The notes under the pieces are model-generated. The model was not told the origin of the DNA. It worked only from the letters and a program-made list of their open reading frames with translations, and made no database searches. Shown here in pieces: positions 23,874 through 32,642 of a DNA stretch of 64,000 nt (within the stretch, counting starts at the first letter, position 1; every line of letters starts with the position of its first letter). The stretch comes from JANOXC01 sp031418215 (GTDB taxonomy: Bacteria > Bacteroidota > Bacteroidia > AKYH767-A > OLB10), in contig JANOXC010000119.1 in assembly GCA_031418215.1 (NCBI GenBank), forward strand, positions 5,198 to 69,197. The letters run 5' to 3'. The translations under genes and the position numbers were made by a program.

Positions 23874-24559
23874 TAAAACTCTTTCACATCCATATACTGC
23901 ATATGCCTTAATATCCAGCTCTTCTTTTTCTGAATATATAAGCTTGGTTTTGATGCCGACCATTTAATGGGATTGGGAAGTATGGCAGCAATGGCGGCCG
24001 CCTCGCTGTTGTTCAATTTTTTAGCAGGTTTGTGAAAATAATATTGCGATGCAGCTTCCGCTCCATAAATGCCGGGTCCCATTTCAATTACATTAAGGTA
24101 AACTTCCATGATGCGTTCTTTACTCCATAATATCTCAATAATAAAAGTAAAATAAACCTCAAATCCTTTTCGGATCCAACTTCTCGAAGGCCATAAAAAA
24201 ACATTCTTTGCCGTTTGTTGAGAAATGGTTGAAGCACCTTTTACCTTTTTACCTTTATGCCTTTCATTGTATGCCTGGGCTTTTTCAATGGCTTTTAAAT
24301 CGAAACCAAAATGCTCTTCAAAATTCTGGTCTTCTGAAGTAATAACTGCCAACGGCATAAAAGGAGATATTTCTTCCAATGAAACCCAATCCTTTATTAA
24401 TTTAGCTTCCTTCCCATCCATCTTCTGTTCTAAAACACGTGCAATCATCAATGGCGTAACCGGAATCGGAACAAAACGAAAAATAATAGTGGACACGACA
24501 CTTAAAATAAAAAACCATAAAGCAATTTTCAACAGAACCTTGCCAATTTTCTTAAGCAT
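23873..24559 (-). CDS. mtgA: Monofunctional peptidoglycan glycosyltransferase
   Basis: This 228-residue GT51 enzyme polymerises lipid II into glycan strands on the periplasmic side of the inner membrane. One N-terminal membrane helix (residues ~8-30) is followed by the GT51 motifs: ITSEDQNFEEHFGFD with catalytic Glu76, KGASTISQQTAKNVFLWP, and KERIMEVYLNVIEMGPGIYGAEAAS with the second Glu, then LNNSEAAAIAAILPNP. There is no transpeptidase domain and the length is normal for MtgA. It sits 97 bases downstream of purL in the same direction, separated by a repeat array. Confidence 0.95.
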   Translation of the reverse strand: MLKKIGKVLLKIALWFFILSVVSTIIFRFVPIPVTPLMIARVLEQKMDGKEAKLIKDWVSLEEISPFMPLAVITSEDQNFEEHFGFDLKAIEKAQAYNERHKGKKVKGASTISQQTAKNVFLWPSRSWIRKGFEVYFTFIIEILWSKERIMEVYLNVIEMGPGIYGAEAASQYYFHKPAKKLNNSEAAAIAAILPNPIKWSASKPSLYIQKKKSWILRHMQYMDVKEF

Positions 24560-24593
24560 AAATAAAATTGTATGTTGCTTCTAAATTGATAAT

Positions 24594-24682
24594 TAAAATC
24601 TGTGTAATCAGTTAAAATCAAAGGTCATTTTTTAAAATCTGTGTAATCAGTTTAATCAGCTAAAATCAGTGGTCATTTTATT
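24594..24682. repeat. Two tandem copies of an AAAATCTGTGTAATCAG repeat overlapping the purL stop
   Basis: Two ~38-50-base copies follow each other, at about 24594-24632 and 24633-24682. Each reads AAAATCTGTGTAATCAG, then a TTAAAATCA-like part, then GGTCATTTT. The second copy has one extra 9-base TTTAATCAG-type unit. The right end lies inside purL and supplies its last codons (KMTTDFS) and the TGA. The sequence looks like a dispersed intergenic repeat of Bacteroidota genomes, from memory only. Confidence 0.7.
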
Positions 24683-26905
24683 TGCCAAGGCATTATCATA
24701 AGGCTCCTTGAATTCAGCAATTGAACCAATGTTATTACCATCAATGATAATACTTCCATTTGTCACTTCACCCAAATTAATAAAATCGACATCATCAGCG
24801 GCTAACACTTCCACAAAATCATCCAACTGTTCACTGCTAACAGTAACTACTACCCTGCTTTGTGATTCACCAAATAAGAATGCATCCTTACGAATTTCAT
24901 CATCACAGTCAATGGAAAAACCGAGGTTTCTATGCATGGCACTTTCCAACAAAGTGGTGATCAATCCGCCATCTGAAACATCATGTGCTGATTGAATTAA
25001 CTGCTCTCGAATAAGTGATTGTACTGTCTTTTGCACATCAAACTCCTCATCAAGATTTAGATATGGCGCTGGCGAATTTTTAACTCCACAATAAGAAAAT
25101 AAATATTCCGATGCATTAATATCACTATGCGAGGAGCCTATTAAAAAAACATGATCCCCGGCATTTTTAAAATCCAAGGTCATCACTTTACTCTTATCAT
25201 GTACAATGCCCACCATTCCAATTGTTGGTGTTGGAAAAATGGGAACTTCACCAGATTCATTTTTTGACTGATTGTAAAAACTTACATTTCCACCTGTAAC
25301 CGGTGTTGCAAATTTCAAACAAGCCTTGCTCATTCCTTTAATGGCATGCACAAACTGCCAATAAACTTCGGGGTTATATGGATTACCAAAATTCAAACAG
25401 TTAGTAACAGCTGATGGATCGCCGCCGGCACAAACAATATTTCTTGCGGCTTCAGCCACTGCAATAGCACATCCCTGTTCTGGATCAGCATGCACATAGC
25501 GTGAATTACAATCAACCGTTAATGCCAATGCTTTATGCGTTCCCCTTACTTCAACTACAGCAGCATCGCTCATTCTATTGGTAGTCATGTTGATTGCTCC
25601 AACCATGCTGTCGTATTGATTATACACCCAACGTTTAGAACAAATATTCGGATGCGAAATAAGATGCAGCATCACAGCTTTGATATTTTCAGGCTGTTTC
25701 ACACTGTTTAAATCAAATGCCTGATTTTGTTTTATATATAAAGGCTCTTTGTATTCCCTTGTATAAATTGGGGCACCGCCACCTAAAACAAGGCTATCAG
25801 CATGTACATCAGCAATTAATTCATCATACATATAAAAATGCAACCGCTCGCCATTTGTTACCTCACCTATTTGCGTACAATTTAAATCCCATTTTTCGAA
25901 AACCTGCTTTACTTCTTGCTCCATTCCTTTCTTCACCACAACAAGCATTCTTTCCTGCGATTCACTCAACAAGATTTCCCAACCTTTCATATTAACCTGA
26001 CGCGTTGGTACCTGATTCAAATTGATCTTCATCCCATGCTTACCTTTCGCACTCATTTCAGAAGTGGAACAAATAATACCTGCTGCACCCATATCCTGCA
26101 TACCGATTACTGCACCGGTTTTAATAACTTCTAATGTTGCTTCCAACAATAATTTTTCCATGAATGGATCTCCAACCTGTACTGAAGGAAGGTCTTCGTG
26201 TGAATGATCATGCAAATCACCGGAAGCAAAAGTGGCACCATGAATACCATCTTTTCCCGTAGAGGAACCTACTATAAAAACAGGATTTCCGGCTCCATAA
26301 GAAATTGCAGACACTGTTTTCCCTTCTTCAACAAGACCAACAGACATTGCATTCACCAATATGTTAACGTTAAAACAATCATCAAAAAATACTTCACCGC
26401 CAACGGTAGGAACACCAAATGCATTTCCATAATCGCCAATACCTTTCACCACGCCGCGCATCAGCCATTTGGTACGTTCTAAATCAATATTTCCGAATCG
26501 CAATGAATTTAATTGCGCTATCGGACGGGCACCCATCGTAAAAATGTCACGATTAATGCCTCCTACACCTGTTGCAGCACCCTGGTAAGGCTCAATTGCA
26601 GAAGGATGATTGTGTGATTCAATCTTGAAAGCGCAAGCCAATCCATCTCCAATAGCAACAAGACCGGCATTTTCCTCTCCTGCTTTAGCCAAAAGATGTG
26701 GGCCATCTTTAGGCAGCGTTTTTAACCAAGAGATGGAGTTTTTGTAAGAACAATGCTCACTCCACATCACAGAATAAATGCTTAATTCTGTAAAATTAGG
26801 CGTGCGGCCGAGGATCTCCTTAATTTTTTCAAACTCCTCATTTAAGAGCCCGAGTTTTGCTGCTGTTTCGAAATTTACTGCCTGATCTTGTGCTGTAAGA
26901 CTCAT
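24656..26905 (-). CDS. purL: Phosphoribosylformylglycinamidine synthase subunit PurL
   Basis: At 749 residues this is the small form of FGAM synthase, which converts FGAR and ATP to FGAM in purine synthesis and works with separate PurS and PurQ subunits (neither is in this window). Visible signatures are SEHCSYKNSI near the N-terminus, FKIESHNHPSAIEPYQGAATGVGG, RDIFTMGARPIA, QDMGAAGI and SESQERML, and in the second half the paralogous CLNFGNP, PVTGGNVSFYNQ, SDGGL and GESQSRVVV. The last seven codons come from the adjacent repeat and are not family-typical. It is divergent from the membrane-protein pair at 27083. Confidence 0.96.
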   Translation of the reverse strand: MSLTAQDQAVNFETAAKLGLLNEEFEKIKEILGRTPNFTELSIYSVMWSEHCSYKNSISWLKTLPKDGPHLLAKAGEENAGLVAIGDGLACAFKIESHNHPSAIEPYQGAATGVGGINRDIFTMGARPIAQLNSLRFGNIDLERTKWLMRGVVKGIGDYGNAFGVPTVGGEVFFDDCFNVNILVNAMSVGLVEEGKTVSAISYGAGNPVFIVGSSTGKDGIHGATFASGDLHDHSHEDLPSVQVGDPFMEKLLLEATLEVIKTGAVIGMQDMGAAGIICSTSEMSAKGKHGMKINLNQVPTRQVNMKGWEILLSESQERMLVVVKKGMEQEVKQVFEKWDLNCTQIGEVTNGERLHFYMYDELIADVHADSLVLGGGAPIYTREYKEPLYIKQNQAFDLNSVKQPENIKAVMLHLISHPNICSKRWVYNQYDSMVGAINMTTNRMSDAAVVEVRGTHKALALTVDCNSRYVHADPEQGCAIAVAEAARNIVCAGGDPSAVTNCLNFGNPYNPEVYWQFVHAIKGMSKACLKFATPVTGGNVSFYNQSKNESGEVPIFPTPTIGMVGIVHDKSKVMTLDFKNAGDHVFLIGSSHSDINASEYLFSYCGVKNSPAPYLNLDEEFDVQKTVQSLIREQLIQSAHDVSDGGLITTLLESAMHRNLGFSIDCDDEIRKDAFLFGESQSRVVVTVSSEQLDDFVEVLAADDVDFINLGEVTNGSIIIDGNNIGSIAEFKEPYDNALANKMTTDFS

Positions 26906-27006
26906 AGAATGACTAGATTACTATTAATTATGTTAGTTAATTATTGATGGAAAAGTCCAATTCGTTTTTCCACAGATTGAAGCTGTCAGCAGAGACAATT
27001 CACCTG

Positions 27007-27035
27007 CAAAAATAGCTTTTCTAAACGCCAACAAA
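27007..27035 (-). promoter_or_regulatory. Candidate purL promoter
   Basis: On the minus strand TTTG (27035 to 27032), a 17-base spacer and TATTTTTG (27014 to 27007) match the Bacteroidota -33/-7 pattern. Transcription would begin near 27000, leaving a leader of about 95 bases. It overlaps the candidate promoter reading the other way. Confidence 0.5.
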
Positions 27036-27038
27036 AGC

Positions 27039-27065
27039 TTTGTTGAAAGAAAGATGATACCTTTG
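27039..27065 (+). promoter_or_regulatory. Candidate promoter of the tandem membrane-protein pair
   Basis: TTTG at 27039-27042 and TACCTTTG at 27058-27065 match the -33 and -7 boxes, with a somewhat short 15-base spacer. The start would be near 27072, about 11 bases before the ATG at 27083, typical of short Bacteroidota leaders. Confidence 0.4.
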
Positions 27066-27082
27066 GCTTCTTACACCAAATT

Positions 27083-28390
27083 ATGCTTGAAACCGCACTA
27101 TCAATCGGTTATATTAGTTTCTTTTTTTGGATCATCGGCAAATCTTCTTTTTTCCAAACCAATGAAGTTTCAAAGAAGTCTTTTAAATGGCTATTTCTTC
27201 TGAAACTAGCAGCAGGTTTTGCGCTCTTTTTGGTTTACACACGCTTTTATCCCGATAGAAAATATGCTGATATTTTCAGATACTATGACGATAGCGGAAT
27301 AATATTTAAGTCAGCATTTTCAAAGCCTTTTGATTTCTTCCGTATGCTGACAGGCTATCATCAAAACGACAAGGACCTGATGGTATATTACAATGCCATG
27401 CACAACTGGTTTAACAGTGAAATGGTTTTTAATGATGCAAGGACAATGATTCGGCTAAATGTATTATTCCGTTTTTTTAGTGTTGGCACCTATTATCCAC
27501 ACGGTATTTTCTTTTGTTTTATGGCGTTTACTGGTCTAACAGGATTGTTTAAAGTTGCTGCAAAAGAAATTAAAGAAAGAAATATACTTTTGCTACTGGC
27601 AATATTTTGTATGCCCTCTGTATTATTCTGGACATCAGGTGTAATTAAAGAATCCTTTCTGGTATTTGCCATCGGACTGATGATATATTTCGTAAACAGC
27701 ATTGTTGAAAAACAGGGTAATAACATCAAAAACATTATTGGTGCAGCAGTAAGCATGTTTTGTTTGTTGAATATTAAATCATATGTCTTTTTTGCGTTAC
27801 TTCCCGGACTCGTGGCTTATTTTTGGGTTAAGAAATACAGCAATAAAGCGTTTTGGAAATTTTCATTCGTTCATCTTTTATATCTCATTACTTTATATAA
27901 TCTCTCAACTTCCTTTACACATCATCCTGTCCCTCAATTGCTGGCAGATAAGCAACAGGAGTTTAACAACCTGGCTCAAAAAGAACAGGCTAAAAGTTTA
28001 ATTCATCTTCCGGAAATTAAACCTGAATTAGCAAGTGTATTGCACAATGCACCAAATGCATTTATTGTAACTCTTTTAAGACCTCACTTATTGGAAGCAC
28101 ATAATAGTATGATGTTGCTTTCCGCAATAGAAAATCTTCTGATCTTTTTGTTGATTTTAATTAATCTGCTACTTCTTTTAAAAAGGAAGATTAATAATTT
28201 AAGTATTACTCCCATAATATTACTATCTATTTTTTTTGTCATCATTACCTTCTGCCTGATTGGACTTGTAACACCTGTTTTAGGAGCAGTTGTACGGTAT
28301 AAGGTTGCTGCATTACCCTTTTTAATGCTGCTGTTATTTTACCAGGAAAGATGGAAAAAACCATTGAAATTGTTTACTCCAAATAAATAA
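27083..28390 (+). CDS. Polytopic membrane protein, Wzy/EpsG-like, copy 1
   Basis: A 435-residue integral membrane protein with about 10-11 hydrophobic segments. Segment order and motifs match the next gene: a post-TM2 DxFRYYDDS…F loop, MIRLNVLFRFFSVGTYY, CMPSVLFWTSGVIKESFLV, IKSYVFFALLPG, a loop ending LLRPHLLE…LSAIENL, and a last pair with TPVLGAVVRYK. The PSVLFWTSG-xxKE and C-terminal G-x-x-VRYK features recall polysaccharide polymerases (Wzy/EpsG type) of Bacteroidota, with a large loop before the last helices. That function is an inference; no glycosyltransferase genes lie next to it. It is followed after 5 bases by its paralogue and is surely cotranscribed with it. Confidence 0.6.
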   Translation: MLETALSIGYISFFFWIIGKSSFFQTNEVSKKSFKWLFLLKLAAGFALFLVYTRFYPDRKYADIFRYYDDSGIIFKSAFSKPFDFFRMLTGYHQNDKDLMVYYNAMHNWFNSEMVFNDARTMIRLNVLFRFFSVGTYYPHGIFFCFMAFTGLTGLFKVAAKEIKERNILLLLAIFCMPSVLFWTSGVIKESFLVFAIGLMIYFVNSIVEKQGNNIKNIIGAAVSMFCLLNIKSYVFFALLPGLVAYFWVKKYSNKAFWKFSFVHLLYLITLYNLSTSFTHHPVPQLLADKQQEFNNLAQKEQAKSLIHLPEIKPELASVLHNAPNAFIVTLLRPHLLEAHNSMMLLSAIENLLIFLLILINLLLLLKRKINNLSITPIILLSIFFVIITFCLIGLVTPVLGAVVRYKVAALPFLMLLLFYQERWKKPLKLFTPNK

Positions 28391-28395
28391 AACAA

Positions 28396-29676
28396 ATGGA
28401 ATGGATGCTTTTTATATTTTACTTTCTACTATTTCTCTACCTATTAAAGAAATGGAACTTTTTTAATAACACGTTACAATTTCCACTATTAGCTGCTATT
28501 TTTATTATTAAAATTGCTGCAGGAGCATTTATAGCTTTTATATATAGTCATTTTTATAAGGATGGCGATACTTATAGCTTAATGAAAGATGTAAACCTCA
28601 TTTTTGGCACACTTTCAAATAACCCATCGATTTACTTCCAATTTATCACAGGTCTGGAAATTGATAAGGATGCTTTTTCATATTATTATCAGCATTTTAA
28701 ATCCATTAATGTAATTGATTTTAATAAGTCTTTCAAAGACCCTTTGATTATGTTAAGATTCAATTCCTTTTTATGCATTTTCACATTTGGCTATTATTAT
28801 GTGCAATTACTTTTCATGTGTTTATTTTCTATGATAGGACTGACAGCCTTGTATAAAACCGCTTTAAAAATTTCCGGTTGCAATGAATGGTTATTAATTA
28901 CTGCTTGTTTCGGTATTCCATCAGTGTTGGCATGGGGATCATCAGTATTAAAGGAACCTATGATACTTTTCTTATTGGGAACAATGATTTTTAGCTTTTA
29001 CAATTGGCTGGGTGAAGGAAAAAAAACAAACGGTTTCCTTTTTATTGCAACAGGATTACTGCTCTTCGGAATGAAACCGTACATAGCAATTAGTTTGTTA
29101 CCTGGTATGGTGGCATGGTGGATTTATTCGAAAAGAAAAAATCATCTCACATTAACTATTCTGGCAACTTACCTGTTGTTCTTTCTAGGAGCAATCATAC
29201 TAAGTAATATTAGTATCAGATTAAACATCTTCCGCCTTCTTAATGATCAGCAGATTATTTATATGAAGAATGCAGTATTTTATCCAGCCAATAGTTTGGT
29301 AGAACTTATTCCTTTCGCTCCAAGCCCTGTTAGTGTTGTAAGAAGAATCCCCGATGGATTATTAATGTCATTAACAAGACCTTATTTTAGCGAATGCAAA
29401 AACAAACTGCAACAATTATCCGCTTTGGAAAACTGGATGATACTGGCATTTATAGGTTTTCTACTGTTTAAGTTAGATATTAAGAAATTACACGCAAATC
29501 CATTAGCTCAACTTTCAATCATTTCAGGCCTTCTTATTTTAGTGATTGCTGCATACACAACACCTGTGTTGGGAACACTTGTCAGGATTAAAATGCCCGG
29601 TGTTTTACTATTACTATTTGGCTTGGCTGCAGGCAGTAAAATTTCTAAAATCAACTTCACAAAAGCAATAAAATGA
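28396..29676 (+). CDS. Polytopic membrane protein, Wzy/EpsG-like, copy 2
   Basis: This 426-residue paralogue of the preceding gene is one member of a tandem duplication. Matching blocks are DGDTYSLMKDVNLI (for DIFRYYDDSGII), MLRFNSFLCIFTFGYYY, GIPSVLAWGSSVLKEPMIL, MKPYIAISLLPGMVAWW, LTRPYFSE…LSALENW and TTPVLGTLVRIKMPG. Identity is low (about a quarter by eye) though topology and order are kept, so the duplication is old and the two may act as different subunits or on different substrates. The GLEIDKDAFSYYYQ loop corresponds to GYHQNDKDLMVYYN in copy 1. Function is unproven; a glycan-polymerase-like role is a guess from motif style. Confidence 0.6.
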   Translation: MEWMLFIFYFLLFLYLLKKWNFFNNTLQFPLLAAIFIIKIAAGAFIAFIYSHFYKDGDTYSLMKDVNLIFGTLSNNPSIYFQFITGLEIDKDAFSYYYQHFKSINVIDFNKSFKDPLIMLRFNSFLCIFTFGYYYVQLLFMCLFSMIGLTALYKTALKISGCNEWLLITACFGIPSVLAWGSSVLKEPMILFLLGTMIFSFYNWLGEGKKTNGFLFIATGLLLFGMKPYIAISLLPGMVAWWIYSKRKNHLTLTILATYLLFFLGAIILSNISIRLNIFRLLNDQQIIYMKNAVFYPANSLVELIPFAPSPVSVVRRIPDGLLMSLTRPYFSECKNKLQQLSALENWMILAFIGFLLFKLDIKKLHANPLAQLSIISGLLILVIAAYTTPVLGTLVRIKMPGVLLLLFGLAAGSKISKINFTKAIK

Positions 29677-29721
29677 CATTATGCTATTTTAGTTTTACTT
29701 TGTAAACAGCAACCATCTCCT

Positions 29722-31668
29722 ATGAACCTATTTCGCAAAAAATCAGTACAGTCTATTTTAGACCGCGTTTCAAAGGATGAATCAGGGTCAACCCATAAAT
29801 TAAGTAAACATTTAGGTGTACGCGATTTAACAGCGATGGGCATTGCTGCTATTATTGGTGCAGGTATTTTTAGCACAATAGGACAGGCTAGTGCTGATGG
29901 AGGCCCGGGAGTCGTTTTATTGTTTTTATTTACTGCTGTCGCTTGTAGTTTCGCAGCCTTTTGTTATGCTGAATTTGCCAGTATGGTCCCCGTTTCAGGA
30001 AGTGCCTATACCTATTCCTATGTTGCGTTTGGTGAAATGTTAGCATGGATCATTGGATGGGCTTTAATAATGGAATATGGAATCGGAAATATTACTGTTG
30101 CAATATCTTGGAGTGATTATTTTACCGGTTTGTTAGAGATTATACGAATACCACCTATTTGCCCAAATGGAATTCATTTACCGGCATGGTCAACAATGGA
30201 TTTTTTGTCTGCACACAATGGTTATAAAAAGGCAGACCTTCTTATGCATAGTGGTAAGCCATTTAATAGTCTTGATTCAAATCTGCAAACAGCTTTTATT
30301 GCCTGGACAACTGCTCCAACTTTAGGTTTTTTCCATTTTGTTGCCGACATCCCTGCATTACTCATCATCATTTTCATAACCGGTTTGGTTTACAGAGGAA
30401 TTAAAGAATCAAAAAATGCAACCAATGTAATGGTGATTGTAAAATTGTCAATAGTACTATTGGTGATTGCCGTTGGTGTTTTTTATGTAGACACTTCCAA
30501 TTGGAATCCATTTTTACCCAATGGAATTTCAGGTGTACTGAAAGGAGTTTCCGCCGTGTTCTTCGCTTACATCGGATTTGATGCTATTTCCACTACAGCT
30601 GAGGAATGTAAAAACCCTCAACGCGATCTGCCTCGTGGTATGATGTGGGCCATCATTATATGCACCTTTTTATATATCGTTATTGCGCTGGTGCTTACCG
30701 GAATGGTTAAGTACAATTTACTAGCCGTTGGCGACCCGCTGGCATTTGTATTCCACAAATTAAATCTAACCTGGATGAGCGGCATCATTGCAGTTAGTGC
30801 AATCTTTGCGATGGCCAGTGTATTATTAGTTTTCCAGTTGGGACAACCGCGCATCTGGATGAGTATGAGCCGTGATGGTCTATTACCTAAACAATTTGCA
30901 AAAGTTCATCCTAAATTTCACACTCCATCCTTTGCTACAATTGTAACAGGATTTGTTGTTGCTGTACCGGCTCTGTTTTTAAATTTAACTATTGTTACTG
31001 ACTTATGCAGTATTGGAACTTTATTCGCCTTTGTACTTGTATGCGGTGGCGTACTCATGCTACAAAATAAAAAAGACTTGCCTCGCGGAAAATTTCGCAC
31101 TCCTTATTTCAATGGTGCTATTTTTATTCCGCTCCTTTCAATAACAATTTTGCTTTATCTATTTAATTTTCAGCGTACCTCGGTAACCGATTTTATTTTG
31201 AATAAACCAGTTCCGATTAACAGCAGTAAACTGGTATCCATAATGGATAAAAATGAAATTGATCAGTTAAAATTATATATAATTTCAAATGATAAGGAAG
31301 GTCTGCTTGAGGCAGGCAACGATGTAGAAGCTTACATCACCTCCATGCAAGCCGATCAGTTTTCATCATTTGTATACAAGGCCAAAATCGATCCTGATAA
31401 ATTAACCAGCAAAGGATGGCAACTATTTAAATACAAAATTCCTATGTGGATATTTATTATCGTTTGCTTGGTGCTTACTGTACTTTCAATATTAAATAAA
31501 TTATCCGTCATCCCTGTTTTAGGAGTAGTCAGTTGCCTATATATGATGGCGCAGATTGAATTAAAAAACTGGATTGGATTTACCATATGGTTAATTATTG
31601 GTCTGCTAATTTATTTCTTATATAGTTACAAAAACAGCAAGTTAAATATTCAACAAAGTGGTAGTTGA
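29722..31668 (+). CDS. APC-superfamily amino-acid transporter
   Basis: A 648-residue permease of the cationic-amino-acid-transporter type. The N-terminal cytosolic part (LSKHLGVRDLTAMGIAAIIGAGIFSTIG) holds the substrate-site GAGIF motif; later helices show FFAYIGFDAISTTAEECKNPQRDLPRG, a CAT-family hallmark, and GQPRIWMSMSRDGLLPK. It has 12 core helices plus two at the C-terminus (residues ~575-640). Two insertions are unusual: a ~55-residue loop after TM3/4 (PICPNGIH…), and a ~75-residue soluble segment (residues ~490-565, with DKNEIDQLKLYIISN) between the core and the last two helices. The substrate is probably an amino acid and cannot be specified. Its start is 45 bases after the membrane-protein pair. 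Confidence 0.88.
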   Translation: MNLFRKKSVQSILDRVSKDESGSTHKLSKHLGVRDLTAMGIAAIIGAGIFSTIGQASADGGPGVVLLFLFTAVACSFAAFCYAEFASMVPVSGSAYTYSYVAFGEMLAWIIGWALIMEYGIGNITVAISWSDYFTGLLEIIRIPPICPNGIHLPAWSTMDFLSAHNGYKKADLLMHSGKPFNSLDSNLQTAFIAWTTAPTLGFFHFVADIPALLIIIFITGLVYRGIKESKNATNVMVIVKLSIVLLVIAVGVFYVDTSNWNPFLPNGISGVLKGVSAVFFAYIGFDAISTTAEECKNPQRDLPRGMMWAIIICTFLYIVIALVLTGMVKYNLLAVGDPLAFVFHKLNLTWMSGIIAVSAIFAMASVLLVFQLGQPRIWMSMSRDGLLPKQFAKVHPKFHTPSFATIVTGFVVAVPALFLNLTIVTDLCSIGTLFAFVLVCGGVLMLQNKKDLPRGKFRTPYFNGAIFIPLLSITILLYLFNFQRTSVTDFILNKPVPINSSKLVSIMDKNEIDQLKLYIISNDKEGLLEAGNDVEAYITSMQADQFSSFVYKAKIDPDKLTSKGWQLFKYKIPMWIFIIVCLVLTVLSILNKLSVIPVLGVVSCLYMMAQIELKNWIGFTIWLIIGLLIYFLYSYKNSKLNIQQSGS

Positions 31669-31687
31669 AATTGCCAATTCCAGTTTA

Positions 31688-31759
31688 AAAAAATAATTTC
31701 AAACCACTTAACTGTCAAACTAAAAACCAGAAACTTTAAACCTTAAACCTTTAAACTTA
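31688..31759. repeat. 10-bp then 7-bp AAAC tandem array ending at a start codon
   Basis: Degenerate 10-base CAAAC-type words (about 31688-31720) pass into 7-base units AAACTAA AAACCAG AAACTTT AAACCTT AAACCTT (31717-31751), then T and AAACTTA up to 31759, one base before the ATG at 31761. The translation start of the following gene therefore lies right behind the array, with no Shine-Dalgarno-like sequence. Confidence 0.7.
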
Positions 31760-31760
31760 A

Positions 31761-32528
31761 ATGAAAATCGTTTTAGTTACCGGTGCAACATCCGGATTTG
31801 GAAAAGCCATTGCATTAAAATTTGCGCAGCACGGGTTCAGTGTCATTATCACCGGAAGAAGAACAGAAAAGCTGGCTGCTTTAGAAGATGAAATTAAGCA
31901 AACCTTTGAAACGAAGGTTTTTACACTACCATTTGATGTTCGAGATAAAAAAGCTGTAAACAATGCGCTTAATTCATTACCTCATGATTGGAAAAAAATT
32001 GATGTCTTGGTCAACAATGCCGGACTTGCACAGGGGCTTTCTACTTTTCAAGATGGAGATATCGAAGATTGGGACACCATGATCGACACTAATATTAAAG
32101 GGTTGTTGTATGTTTCAAGAGTCATAATGCCTTGGATGGTAGAACAAAAACAGGGGCATATTATCAATATCAGTTCCATTGCCGGAAAAGAAGCTTATGC
32201 AAAAGGAAATGTCTATTGCGCAACTAAGCATGCCGTTGACGCAATCTCCAAATCAATGCGTATTGATCTTTTGCCTTATGGCATTAAAGTGACTGCCATC
32301 AATCCGGGTGCAGCAGAAACAGAATTTTCGATTGCGCGTTTCAAAGGTGATGCTGAGAGAGCGAAAAGCGTTTATCAGGGCTATGAACCTTTGCATGCAG
32401 AAGACATCGCTGAAGTGGCTTATTTTGCCGCCAGCAGACCGGCTAATGTTGTATTGAATGATATTACAATTACGCCATTGGCTCAAGCAAACACATCGCA
32501 TCTTATTAGAAAGGAAGTGAAGAGTTAA
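31761..32528 (+). CDS. SDR-family NAD(P)-dependent oxidoreductase (YdfG-like)
   Basis: A 255-residue short-chain dehydrogenase with TGATSGFG (7-14), NNAG (85-88), Ser139 in NISSIAG, and Tyr152/Lys156 of YCATK. The TGRRTEKL after strand 2 suggests NADP preference. NPGAAETEFSIARFKGD and the length place it near the YdfG group (3-hydroxy acid / serine dehydrogenases), a family-level inference. It is only distantly like the SDR at 22298. It lies between the APC transporter and an amidohydrolase, all on the same strand; an amino-acid-related role would fit but is not shown. Confidence 0.9.
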   Translation: MKIVLVTGATSGFGKAIALKFAQHGFSVIITGRRTEKLAALEDEIKQTFETKVFTLPFDVRDKKAVNNALNSLPHDWKKIDVLVNNAGLAQGLSTFQDGDIEDWDTMIDTNIKGLLYVSRVIMPWMVEQKQGHIINISSIAGKEAYAKGNVYCATKHAVDAISKSMRIDLLPYGIKVTAINPGAAETEFSIARFKGDAERAKSVYQGYEPLHAEDIAEVAYFAASRPANVVLNDITITPLAQANTSHLIRKEVKS

Positions 32529-32553
32529 GGAGAAACTTATCGTAGTTGGTAAT

Positions 32554-32588
32554 AATATTGAATATTGAATATTAAATATTAAATATTG
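32554..32588. repeat. Heptamer array AATATTR x5
   Basis: Five exact 7-base units, AATATTG AATATTG AATATTA AATATTA AATATTG, lie in the 114-base gap between the SDR gene and the amidohydrolase gene. No promoter box is clear in that gap. Confidence 0.85.
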
Positions 32589-32642
32589 AAATCTGTTCAT
32601 TGCCACTGACGATACAAATTAATTTTGCCAATTGTAAATTGA

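Noticed and set aside
32253..32606. 117-codon minus-strand frame running through the AATATTR array
   Set aside because: It is antisense to the SDR gene and partly coded by a tandem repeat.
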